From Clostridium estertheticum subsp. estertheticum (lineage in GTDB: Bacteria; Bacillota; Clostridia; Clostridiales; Clostridiaceae), in NCBI RefSeq assembly GCF_001877035.1, contig NZ_CP015756.1, positions 425,001-489,000 on the forward strand: 64,000 bases of DNA, in the 5' to 3' direction. Both the position numbers and the translations under genes were made by a program. Positions 26,036 to 33,330 of the stretch are shown here, piece after piece (the stretch's first letter is position 1; the number at the start of each line of letters is the position of its first letter). The notes under the pieces were generated by a model. That model was not told where the DNA came from and searched no databases. It was given only the letters and a program-made list of their open reading frames with translations.

Positions 26036-26416
26036 TTAACTTTCATACACATAATCTAAAATATCTGAAATCAAACAATCCATCGTGATATTAAGGACAT
26101 CTTGATGTAATAAATCATTTTTAGAATTTACGATGGCAAGAGCTTTCAAATAGTTGGCAAAAACCTTCCAATTGCAGTTGTTTTGTTTAACTTCTACATG
26201 GCTTAGAATCCATGTAGAGGTTTTTTCGTCGTTATTTTCATTTAGAAAATATTCTGTAAAAAAATTGTAAAAGGTGCCTTTGGCAAGAGAGCAGGATTTT
26301 GCAATTTCTTCAACGGAGGTTTTTTTGTATCCATTTTTCTTGATTAGTTCATAACCATTATCTAACATGTTTATTCTTATTTGTTTTCTTGTAACATCAT
26401 CAAAAATCTGTGGCAT
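26036..26416 (-). CDS. TetR-family regulator, shortened
   Basis: The 126-residue protein has a normal TetR DNA-binding domain: VEEIAKSCSLAKGTFYNFF is the helix-turn-helix. It runs straight from FYNFF into a C-terminal piece, whereas family members have about 190-200 residues. About 60-70 residues of the ligand-binding domain appear to be deleted after FYNFF. AGGAGG precedes the ATG. It may be a non-functional or constitutive binder. The surrounding ABC and TetR fragments suggest repeated rearrangement here. Confidence 0.65.
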   Translation of the reverse strand: MPQIFDDVTRKQIRINMLDNGYELIKKNGYKKTSVEEIAKSCSLAKGTFYNFFTEYFLNENNDEKTSTWILSHVEVKQNNCNWKVFANYLKALAIVNSKNDLLHQDVLNITMDCLISDILDYVYES

Positions 26417-26478
26417 ATTTAATCCTCCTATTTTTATTTTAATTTATATGAACATAGTATATACAATAGTCATTTGTT

Positions 26479-27189
26479 TTTGTCGCAAAACTTGTACTAG
26501 AAGTAATAGATGCGGGGACAAATGGGGTAGGAGGCATGGACGTAAAGGCAAGTGTGTTATGGGGAGCATTTGCAATGATAGCATATTTACTACAGCAGTT
26601 ACTTTATACAACAGCAACGATAATATCACATAAATCAAGCTTTGAGATTATGAAAAACATCAGAGATAGAATCGTAGACAAGATTTCTAAATGCTCTATG
26701 GGAACTGTTGCAGAAAAATTGCAGGGAGAATATAAGAAGCTAATTGTGGATGATGTAGAAGCATTAGAACTTCCTTTAGCGCATATGATTCCAGAACTTA
26801 CATCAAATTTGGTTGCACCAATTTTGATACTGATATATTTATTTATAAAGGATTACCGAATGGCATTGGCTTCATTAATTTCATTTGTAATTGCGGGAAT
26901 AGTAACAAAAATGATGATGGGTAAAGAGGCTATGAGAATCTATCAGGTATTCACTAAGGGCAGTGAAGAAATGAATGAAACTGTGGTGGAATATATAAGA
27001 GGGTTGCAGGTAATTAAAGCTTTTAACCAGACAACTTCATCTATGAAGAGATTCAAGGATGCATCATTGCGCACGATAGCACTGGCTGCAGGTACCAGCA
27101 CAGGATCTATCTATACCCGGTTTCATAATAAAGTAGGACTGTTTCATGCCAGAGTTGATCCGGTAGTAGATGAGCTAAGAAGCTGGTAA
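26479..27189 (+). pseudogene. Chimeric remnant: ABC-exporter membrane domain fused to a TetR helix-turn-helix
   Basis: The frame is open from about 26479 (VAKLVLEVIDAG) and has an ATG at 26536. Residues up to about 185 are an ABC-exporter membrane domain, with LQGEYKKLIVDDVEALELPLAH and VEYIRGLQVIKAFNQT. It lacks its first helices and the entire ATPase domain. Abruptly, from about 27085, it continues as IALAAGTSTGSIYTRFHNKVGLFHARVDPVVDEL. This is the recognition helix and following segment of a TetR regulator. The junction must come from a deletion that joined two genes. Neither half can do its normal job. Confidence 0.75.
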
Positions 27190-27255
27190 CCTATATCTAT
27201 GATAATTATGAGGCTTTAAAGTCGCTTATTGAGTAAAATACAACAGCGTACTAAA
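27190..27255 (+). pseudogene. Out-of-frame tail of the TetR fragment
   Basis: After the stop at 27187-27189 another frame reads VTYIYDNYEALKSLIE, typical of the following TetR helix. This indicates a frameshift in the fused TetR remnant. Confidence 0.45.
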
Positions 27256-27924
27256 TTAAATAGCTGTCATAAGAGCTTGGAGCTTATCCATATCTAAAAC
27301 CTTTATAGTCTTATTATTTAAGCTTATTATGCCATGTCTTTTTAAATAATTAACTTTTCTGTAAAGAGTAGAGTTACTCATTCCTAATACATCAGATAGT
27401 GTTTCCATTGTATATAGAAGAGATATAGTGTTATTACACAGATTAGAAGTTTCAAATAAAATATATTTACATATTTTAACGAGGTTATTTTTCTCTAGTG
27501 AGAGCTCTATTTTATTAAGCAAATGGCAAATTAGTTCCTCTTTTATATTAAGATAGTTACAAAGTAGCGAAGGGTCGTTTGGAAGGAGTTCTCTTATGGC
27601 GTCTTCTCTTATAGATATATATTTTACTTTTTTTGTACATATAAATATACTGTTATAATTTATAGATGAAAGTTCATTTTTTATTATTACATCTTTTTTT
27701 GTATAAATCTTTAATGGAGTTTTGGATCCACTGGATAGAGTTAAATTTAAAGAGAAAGATCCATCTAGGATAAGTATAATTCTATTATCTAGAAGTTCAT
27801 TGTATAAAAATTGCTTCTCATCTTTTATTTCACATGAGATTATATAGTCTTCTAGGTAGTTCATAGTTTTTTTTGTTAACCTAATATTTTCAAATAGTTT
27901 AGAAGAAAAAAGCATATTTATCAA
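27256..27924 (-). CDS. Crp/Fnr-family transcriptional regulator
   Basis: The protein has about 222 residues. I prefer TTG 27924, 8 bases after AAGGAG; GTG 27933 is too close to that site and ATG 27915 is a further option. The N-terminal 110 residues form a cyclic-nucleotide-binding-like beta barrel without the phosphate-binding R-S/T. The C-terminal winged helix has METLSDVLGMSNSTLYRKVNYLKRHGII. Cysteines are few and show no Fnr-type cluster. It is divergent from the DUF2325/Feo genes, and the shared spacer holds two palindromes. Confidence 0.78.
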   Translation of the reverse strand: MINMLFSSKLFENIRLTKKTMNYLEDYIISCEIKDEKQFLYNELLDNRIILILDGSFSLNLTLSSGSKTPLKIYTKKDVIIKNELSSINYNSIFICTKKVKYISIREDAIRELLPNDPSLLCNYLNIKEELICHLLNKIELSLEKNNLVKICKYILFETSNLCNNTISLLYTMETLSDVLGMSNSTLYRKVNYLKRHGIISLNNKTIKVLDMDKLQALMTAI

Positions 27925-27951
27925 TACAATCACTCCTTATATTATGAACAG

Positions 27952-28001
27952 TATGTCAAATGACATATTAATTATAACGTAATTGATATATAATATCAAT
28001 T
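27952..28001. promoter_or_regulatory. Two palindromes in the divergent regulator/DUF2325 spacer
   Basis: TATGTCA-AA-TGACATA (27952-27967) is a perfect 16-base palindrome. AATTGATAT-ATA-ATATCAATT (27981-28001) is a perfect 9-base inverted repeat with TTGAT/ATCAA half-sites, the Fnr-type half-site but with wider spacing. One is probably the operator of the Crp/Fnr-like protein. Confidence 0.5.
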
Positions 28002-28161
28002 GAAAATGAATTTTAATATTAATTGAATTTAAGGTAGTTTAATAGGTGTACTTTTAGGTTTAGCTAGTGTAACTAAATAGAAAAGTAAATAGAAAAGTAA
28101 ATTTAATATTTTAATAAAAATGAATATTATAATCAAAATATATACAAAAGGGGATTAAAGT

Positions 28162-28473
28162 ATGAGTATATTAGTAATAGGTGGAGATAATCTTGGTAAT
28201 ATCACAGAAAAATTAAAGCAGAATGGATTTAAGGACATAGAACATATAACCGGTAGAAAAAAAGATGCTAAAAACTTTAAAATACCTGGGCATATAGATC
28301 TAGTAATGGTTTTAGTAGATTTCGTAGGTCACCAATTAACAAAGATAGTAAAGGAAGAATCAAGAAGATCAGATGTGAAGATTGCATTTTCTAAACGTTC
28401 ATGGATACACATGGAAAAGAAAATACAGGAGTGTGCTAAGGAGCTTACGGATAATAAAAAAATCGCAATTTAG
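28162..28473 (+). CDS. DUF2325 domain protein
   Basis: The 103-residue protein begins SILVIGGDNLGNITEKLK with a Rossmann-like Gly pattern and ends in a basic helix (HMEKKIQECAKEL). The family is common in Firmicutes and often stands near metal or sulfur genes; its biochemical role is not established. It precedes the first FeoA gene by 175 bases in the same direction, so a link to iron uptake is possible. Confidence 0.75.
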   Translation: MSILVIGGDNLGNITEKLKQNGFKDIEHITGRKKDAKNFKIPGHIDLVMVLVDFVGHQLTKIVKEESRRSDVKIAFSKRSWIHMEKKIQECAKELTDNKKIAI

Positions 28474-28648
28474 GTTTATATTATATTAATAATCAAATAA
28501 TTAATGCTAGAAAAAGTTGGTGCTTTGAAAAGGATGTAAAATCAAACTCCAAATTGGAGAATGTTGAAAACGTTTATTAGTTTAATGTCAGAGTCTATAG
28601 AATTTAAGTGTACTTTTGGTATGGAAGATTATAATGGAGGGTGAAATT

Positions 28649-28873
28649 ATGGATATACTTTTGAACTTTATTGAAGCTGGTAAGCTTGTAGAAATTATTA
28701 GCGTACAAGGATGCGATAGTATGTGCAAGAAAATTATGATGATGGGCATGAGTGAAGGGTCCATAATTAAAGTTATAAAAAATGACTCTGGTCCTTTAAT
28801 TATAAAAACAGGAGAGATTCGATTAGTAATAGGCCGAAGTATGGCACAAAAAGTTATGGTTCGTGAAGTTTAA
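28649..28873 (+). CDS. FeoA-family small protein (first of three)
   Basis: The 74-residue SH3-like protein starts at ATG 28649 with GGAGGGTG upstream; the longer frame from 28616 lacks this. K-I-M-M-M-G-M-S-E-G-S-I-I-K-V and the closing R-L-V-I-G-R-S-M-A-Q-K-V-M-V match the FeoA core, L-x-x-M-G-(x)-x-x-G and the I-x-L-x-x-x-x-A-x-x-I-x-V end. FeoA proteins assist the ferrous iron permease FeoB at the membrane. This one lies upstream of the Fur-like box and may have its own promoter. Confidence 0.85.
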   Translation: MDILLNFIEAGKLVEIISVQGCDSMCKKIMMMGMSEGSIIKVIKNDSGPLIIKTGEIRLVIGRSMAQKVMVREV

Positions 28874-28934
28874 GAATTTTAGCAGTTACTCCAGAGGAAT
28901 ACAGATATAAAACTATATGTGTAAAAAAATTCTA

Positions 28935-28980
28935 AATAATAATGAAAATCACTTTCATTATTATTACGGTATGCTATAAT
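28935..28980 (+). promoter_or_regulatory. Fur-like box overlapping the feo promoter
   Basis: A perfect inverted repeat with 13-base arms (AATAATAATGAAA, spacer ATCAC, then its inverse) spans 28935-28965. Its core TGAAAAT-C-ACTTTCA fits the 7-1-7 Fur consensus TGATAAT-N-ATTATCA at 12 of 14 positions. A TATAAT lies at 28975-28980, with the -35 region inside the box. Iron-loaded Fur would block it. Confidence 0.7.
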
Positions 28981-29095
28981 AGAGAAGTAAAGCAAATAAG
29001 AACGTTTATCAAACGAGGCTGTTTATCAATATCCTCAAAATGACAGAGATGATTATTTTACATTAAAATATCCTAAGATTTAAGGGGGAATTATT

Positions 29096-29305
29096 ATGCC
29101 AATAATATTAGCAGCTACTGGAAATGAAATGAGTATTAAGAAGATTACTGGAAATGACAAAACTAGAAGGTTTTTAAGTAGTCTAGGCTTTGTTATAGGT
29201 GAAACTGTCACTGTTGTATCTGAACTAGGAGGGAACTTGATTCTTAATGTTAAAGGTAGCAGAATTGCCCTTGATAGAGGTATGGCAAGTCGAATAATAG
29301 TCTAG
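29096..29305 (+). CDS. FeoA-family small protein (second)
   Basis: The 69-residue protein has TRRFLSSLGFVIGETVTVVSELGGNLILNVKGSRIALDRGMASRIIV, the complete FeoA SH3-like fold with the conserved L-G-x-x-x-G and A-x-x-I-x-V. It is the first gene after the Fur-like box, with AAGGGGGAA before its ATG. It is followed 11 bases later by a third FeoA gene. It probably forms part of the Feo complex on the inner face of the membrane. Confidence 0.88.
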   Translation: MPIILAATGNEMSIKKITGNDKTRRFLSSLGFVIGETVTVVSELGGNLILNVKGSRIALDRGMASRIIV

Positions 29306-29316
29306 GAGGTATAATA

Positions 29317-29538
29317 ATGAGTACATTAAGAGAGATTCGGGTAGGACAAACCGTTAAGGTTAAAAAGGTTGAGGGTGAGGGAGCTATTCGCAGACGTATT
29401 ATGGATATGGGAATTACAAGAGGCTGTGAAATATATGTGCGTAAGGTAGCACCACTTGGAGATCCATTAGAAATAACCGTTCGAGGATATGAATTATCAC
29501 TTCGTAAAGTTGATGCAGAAATGATAGTAGTAGAATAG
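29317..29538 (+). CDS. feoA: FeoA-family small protein (third)
   Basis: The 73-residue protein is the most canonical FeoA of the three: IRVGQTVKVKKVEGEGAIRRR, MDMGITRGCEIYVRKVAPLGDPLEITVRGYELSLRK and A-E-M-I-V-V. The segment P-L-G-D-P-L-E-I is the FeoA signature. It is placed directly before feoB with a 16-base gap, so it is the most likely true partner of FeoB. Confidence 0.92.
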   Translation: MSTLREIRVGQTVKVKKVEGEGAIRRRIMDMGITRGCEIYVRKVAPLGDPLEITVRGYELSLRKVDAEMIVVE

Positions 29539-29554
29539 TAGAAATAAGGGGGGA

Positions 29555-31720
29555 ATGAAAATGTCAATTAGAATAGGTCTTGCCGGCAATCCAAACTGCG
29601 GAAAGACAACTATGTTTAATGAACTTACAGGATCATCACAATATGTTGGTAATTGGCCTGGGGTTACAGTAGAAAAAAAAGGTGGTAAATTAAAAGGAAA
29701 TAAAGATGTGGAGATCGTTGATTTACCAGGGATTTATTCATTATCACCATATACACTTGAGGAAGTTGTAACTCGAAACTTTATGTTAGATGATAAACCA
29801 GATGCAATTATTAATATAGTAGATGCATCTAATATCGAGAGAAATTTGTATTTAACAACTCAAATTTTAGAACTCGGAATTCCAACCGTAATAGCACTTA
29901 ATATGATGGATATTATAGAGAAAAACGGTGATAAGATAGACGTTGATAAATTATCAAAAACTTTTGGATGCCCAGTGGTTGAAACTTCAGCGTTAAAAGG
30001 CAACGGCATAAAAGAGGCAGCACAAAAGGCAATAGGAATTGCGAAGGCAAAAAAGAAAGTATGTTTTGAGATGCAATTTTCAGTAGAGGTTAAAGAAGCT
30101 CTGAGGGAAATAGAAAAAGTAATTATCAAAATTTCACATGAAGGAATTGAAACACGTTGGCTTTCAATTAAACTTTTCGAACGTGACAAGAATGTTCTTG
30201 AGAAGTTAAATATTTCAAAGGATATATTAAATGAAATAGAAACAATAATAAAAAAATATGAAGATGAATTTGATGATGATAGTGAGAGCATTATTACTAG
30301 TGACCGATATGTATTTATTAGCGATGTGGTCTCAAAAACAATTAAAAAAAATAATAAGGGAAAAGCAACAACATCAGATAAAATTGATAAAATTGTTACA
30401 AGTCGTTTATTAGCACTCCCGATTTTTGCAGCAATTATGTTTGGTGTATATTATATTGCAGTAAGTACTGTTGGAACAATAGTAACAGATTGGACTAATG
30501 ACACGTTATTTGGAGGAATCATTCAAGGTAATGTTACAACCTGGCTAGCAAACGCAAATGTAGCAGATTGGTTACAAGGATTAATTGTAGATGGAATTAT
30601 TGGGGGTGTAGGTTCAGTTTTAGGGTTTGTACCACAGATTATGGTCTTATTCTTTTTATTATCAATTCTTGAGGATTGTGGATACATGGCTCGTGTTGCA
30701 TTTATTATGGATAGGGTTTTTCGTAGGTTTGGACTTTCAGGAAAAGCGTTTATACCAATGTTAATTAGTTCAGGTTGTGGAGTGCCAGGTATTATGGCAA
30801 CTCGTACTATGGAAAATGATAGAGATAGAAAGATGACAATTATGTTAACTACATTTATTCCTTGTAGTGCTAAACTGCCAATCATTGCATTAATTGCAGG
30901 TGCACTTTTCGGTGGGGCCTCTTGGGTTGCGCCATCTGCATACTTCTTAGGAATAATAATGGTTATTGTTTGTGGTGTTATATTAAAGAAAACTAGATTG
31001 TTTTCTGGAGATCCATCACCATTCGTTATGGAACTTCCACAATATCGTATCCCGGGCTTAAAAGGTGTTTTAATACATATGTGGGAAAGAGCAAAAGCCT
31101 TCATTATTAAAGCTGGTACAATTATTTTTGCTGCTTGTGTAACCATATGGTTTTTACAATCATTTAATTGGTCACTACATATGGTGGATGCAGGAGATAG
31201 TATTTTGGCAAGTTTAGGCAATATTATTGCTCCAATATTTAAACCACTTGGGTTTGGAAATTGGCAGTCTGCTGTAGCTACTGTCACTGGGCTTATAGCT
31301 AAAGAAAATGTTGTTGGTACCTTTGGTGTTCTATATGGTATAGCAGATGCTGCAGAAGATAATGCTGCACTTACTAGTAATGTAGCAGCATTATTTACAG
31401 CTTCAGGTGCCTTTGCATTTATGGCATTCAACTTATTGTGTGCACCATGTTTTGCAGCAATTGGGACAATGCGTCGTGAAATGGGTTCATGGAAATGGAC
31501 ATGGATTACTTTAGGATTTCAAACATTAACAGCGTATTTGGTGGCACTTCTCATCAATCAAGTTGGAGGTTTTATATTTGGTACAGGAAGTTTATTTGGA
31601 GCTGTAATCTCTGTGTTAATTGTTGCTTTTGTAATTACAGTAGTTTTGGCTACCGGAAGGAGTTCTAACGCAAAACAAGTGAATGGTAAATTTAGACCGG
31701 GATTAGGCGAAGAAGTTTAA
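29555..31720 (+). CDS. feoB: Ferrous iron transport protein B
   Basis: This 721-residue Fe2+ permease has an N-terminal G-protein domain: G1 GNPNCGKTT, the T-V-E-K-K switch, G3 D-L-P-G, and G4 N-M-M-D. A helical regulatory part follows (170-260) and then about eight or more membrane helices (from 285). Gate-like cysteine motifs are present: S-G-C-G-V-P-G-I-M-A-T-R, F-I-P-C-S-A-K-L-P, and C-A-P-C-F-A-A-I. All expected parts are intact. It is expressed with the FeoA genes behind the Fur-like box and probably imports iron in anoxic conditions. Confidence 0.96.
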   Translation: MKMSIRIGLAGNPNCGKTTMFNELTGSSQYVGNWPGVTVEKKGGKLKGNKDVEIVDLPGIYSLSPYTLEEVVTRNFMLDDKPDAIINIVDASNIERNLYLTTQILELGIPTVIALNMMDIIEKNGDKIDVDKLSKTFGCPVVETSALKGNGIKEAAQKAIGIAKAKKKVCFEMQFSVEVKEALREIEKVIIKISHEGIETRWLSIKLFERDKNVLEKLNISKDILNEIETIIKKYEDEFDDDSESIITSDRYVFISDVVSKTIKKNNKGKATTSDKIDKIVTSRLLALPIFAAIMFGVYYIAVSTVGTIVTDWTNDTLFGGIIQGNVTTWLANANVADWLQGLIVDGIIGGVGSVLGFVPQIMVLFFLLSILEDCGYMARVAFIMDRVFRRFGLSGKAFIPMLISSGCGVPGIMATRTMENDRDRKMTIMLTTFIPCSAKLPIIALIAGALFGGASWVAPSAYFLGIIMVIVCGVILKKTRLFSGDPSPFVMELPQYRIPGLKGVLIHMWERAKAFIIKAGTIIFAACVTIWFLQSFNWSLHMVDAGDSILASLGNIIAPIFKPLGFGNWQSAVATVTGLIAKENVVGTFGVLYGIADAAEDNAALTSNVAALFTASGAFAFMAFNLLCAPCFAAIGTMRREMGSWKWTWITLGFQTLTAYLVALLINQVGGFIFGTGSLFGAVISVLIVAFVITVVLATGRSSNAKQVNGKFRPGLGEEV

Positions 31721-31758
31721 TTTAAGCATACCTACCTATATTAAAAAGGAGGATTTTT

Positions 31759-31923
31759 ATGATAATTACAATTGTATTAGCTATGATTATATTTGGATTA
31801 GTTGCTTTAGTATTGGTAAAACAGTTTAAAAAAGCTAAAAGTGGAGAAAGTAGCTGTGGTTGTGGTTGTTCAGGCTGTTCATCGGATAGCTCATGTCATG
31901 AAAACAACCTGAAGAAACAATAG
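31759..31923 (+). CDS. FeoB-associated Cys-rich membrane protein
   Basis: The 54-residue protein starts at ATG 31759 after AAGGAGG and lies 38 bases after feoB. It has one N-terminal membrane helix (residues 2-20), a short basic stretch and a cysteine-rich tail (SSCGCGCSGCSSDSSC, six Cys). Such proteins regularly follow feoB in Firmicutes and are thought to bind metal or help the permease. Its size and Cys pattern make the call clear. Confidence 0.88.
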   Translation: MIITIVLAMIIFGLVALVLVKQFKKAKSGESSCGCGCSGCSSDSSCHENNLKKQ

Positions 31924-31957
31924 ATTAATAAAAAGCTAGCATGTAAACAGAGGAAAA

Positions 31958-31995
31958 AATCGTCATCAAACTAATAATGATGGCGGTTTTTTTAG
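31958..31995 (+). terminator. Terminator of the feo operon
   Basis: AATCGTCATCA pairs with TGATGGCGGTT (with G-U pairs), loop about 9 bases, followed by TTTTTT. Confidence 0.7.
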
Positions 31996-32077
31996 TGTTA
32001 TTTTTTTATTATATTGTATAAAAAATGTATTGACATACAATAATGAAAATGTTATCATAAATATAAATTAAATAACA

Positions 32078-32153
32078 GGATTGTTACTGATTAGCAGGCA
32101 AAACCTAATTTGAGATGAGTGTAAACTTTGTCTTATTTTGGGTTTTTATTTTG
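32078..32153 (+). promoter_or_regulatory. RAT antiterminator site and overlapping terminator, before the BglG-type gene
   Basis: GGATTGTTACTGATTAGCAGG (first 20 bases from 32079) followed by CAAAACC is a typical ribonucleic antiterminator target. It overlaps the 5' arm of a terminator (AAAACCTAA...TTTTGGGTTTTT, T-run to 32150). BglG/SacT proteins bind such RNA and prevent the terminator from forming. The antiterminator therefore probably controls its own gene. Confidence 0.8.
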
Positions 32154-32267
32154 ATTAAAAATGCTTGCCTTGTGAGCATATAATAATACTGTAAATTTAA
32201 TTGTATATTAGTGTAAAAATTTTAACTTTATATTTGAAAAAAATCTAATAATTATAGTGGCATTGGG

Positions 32268-33140
32268 GTGAATACTATTATTATAAAAAGGATATTGAAT
32301 AATAATGTAGTTACGGCTATAGATGAGAAATCTAAGCGTGAAAAGGTAATTATGGGTAGAGGAATTGCTTTCCAAAAGAGAAATGGAGATATGGTCGATG
32401 TTTTGAAAATTGAAAAAGTGTTTATTTTGGAAAATAAAATTGAGAATGAGAAATTTTTAAAATTGATAAATGAAATCCCGATGGAGCATATAAAATTATC
32501 TGAGACTATTATAAGCTATGGGAAAGAAAAATTAAATACACAATTTGATGATCATATTTATATTGCATTAACAGATCATATTGATTTTGCCATCAAAAGA
32601 TACAAAGAAGGTATTAGTTTAAAAAATCAGTTGCTTTGGGAAATACAAAGGATACATAAAAAAGAATACGAAGTTGGTTTATGGGCACTGGATTGTATTG
32701 AAGATGAAATAGGTATTAAAATGGATTTAGATGAAGCGGGTTATATTGCTCTGCATTTAGTAGATGCTGCACTTAACCAAAGCATGGATAATACAATAAA
32801 CATTATTTCAATAGTTCAAGAAATATTAAACATAATAAAATACTTTTTCAACATAGAATTTGATGAAAACGATATTTCTTATGATAGACTTGTTACGCAC
32901 TTGAAGTATTTTTCACAAAGGGTAATTTCAAATAATAGGTTACCAGAAGATAGTAATGAATTTCTGAAGATGGTAGAAATAAATTATCATAAACCATATA
33001 CTTGTGCATTAAAGATAAAAATATTTATTGAAAAAAATTATTATTACACAATTAATGATGGAGAAATAGTTTATTTGAGTCTTCATATTCAGCGAGTTAT
33101 TTCTAGTATAAGGTATAAGATATCTTCAAAAGAATTATAA
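32268..33140 (+). CDS. BglG/SacT-family transcription antiterminator
   Basis: The 290-residue protein has an N-terminal RNA-binding domain (I-I-K-R-I-L-N-N-N-V-V-T-A, then MGRGIAFQKR) and two PTS-regulation domains. Conserved histidines appear in LTDHIDFA, YIALHLVDA and YLSLHIQRV. The PTS phosphorylates these to sense sugar supply. The start is uncertain: GTG 32268 has a weak ribosome site, and GGGGTG at 32265 would suit a rare ATT a few codons later. RAT sites stand before this gene and before the PTS gene, so it should control the whole sucrose operon. Confidence 0.9.
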   Translation: MNTIIIKRILNNNVVTAIDEKSKREKVIMGRGIAFQKRNGDMVDVLKIEKVFILENKIENEKFLKLINEIPMEHIKLSETIISYGKEKLNTQFDDHIYIALTDHIDFAIKRYKEGISLKNQLLWEIQRIHKKEYEVGLWALDCIEDEIGIKMDLDEAGYIALHLVDAALNQSMDNTINIISIVQEILNIIKYFFNIEFDENDISYDRLVTHLKYFSQRVISNNRLPEDSNEFLKMVEINYHKPYTCALKIKIFIEKNYYYTINDGEIVYLSLHIQRVISSIRYKISSKEL

Positions 33141-33170
33141 ACTTATACATTTATTAAAAAGTTAATATCA

Positions 33171-33248
33171 GGATTGTTACTGGTTATGCAGGCAAAACCT
33201 AAGTTGAAAATTATACACTAGTTGTATTAATTCAATTTAGGTTTTTTT
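33171..33248 (+). promoter_or_regulatory. Second RAT site and terminator, before the sucrose PTS gene
   Basis: GGATTGTTACTGGTTATGCAGG-type sequence from 33171 followed by CAAAACC is nearly the same as the RAT at 32079. The terminator is AAAACCTAAGTTGAA with TTCAATTTAGGTTTTTTT. Sugar-dependent read-through into the PTS gene is expected. Confidence 0.82.
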
Positions 33249-33330
33249 ATTTAAATTAGCCACAGCTACTTAATGGACACAAAATAATATAATAATTATT
33301 TTGTGCAGATAAAAATATAGGAGGGTAAAA

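Noticed and set aside
26367-26638. Overlapping short frames on both strands at the TetR/ABC junction
   Set aside because: They overlap the clear TetR start and the ABC remnant and have odd composition; neither has a ribosome site.
29860-30291. Open frame of 143 residues on the minus strand
   Set aside because: It is also antisense to feoB, is Ser/Phe-rich and has no start context.
30523-31431. Long 302-residue open frame on the minus strand
   Set aside because: It is antisense to feoB, has a low-complexity composition typical of a shadow frame and no ribosome site; feoB is certain.
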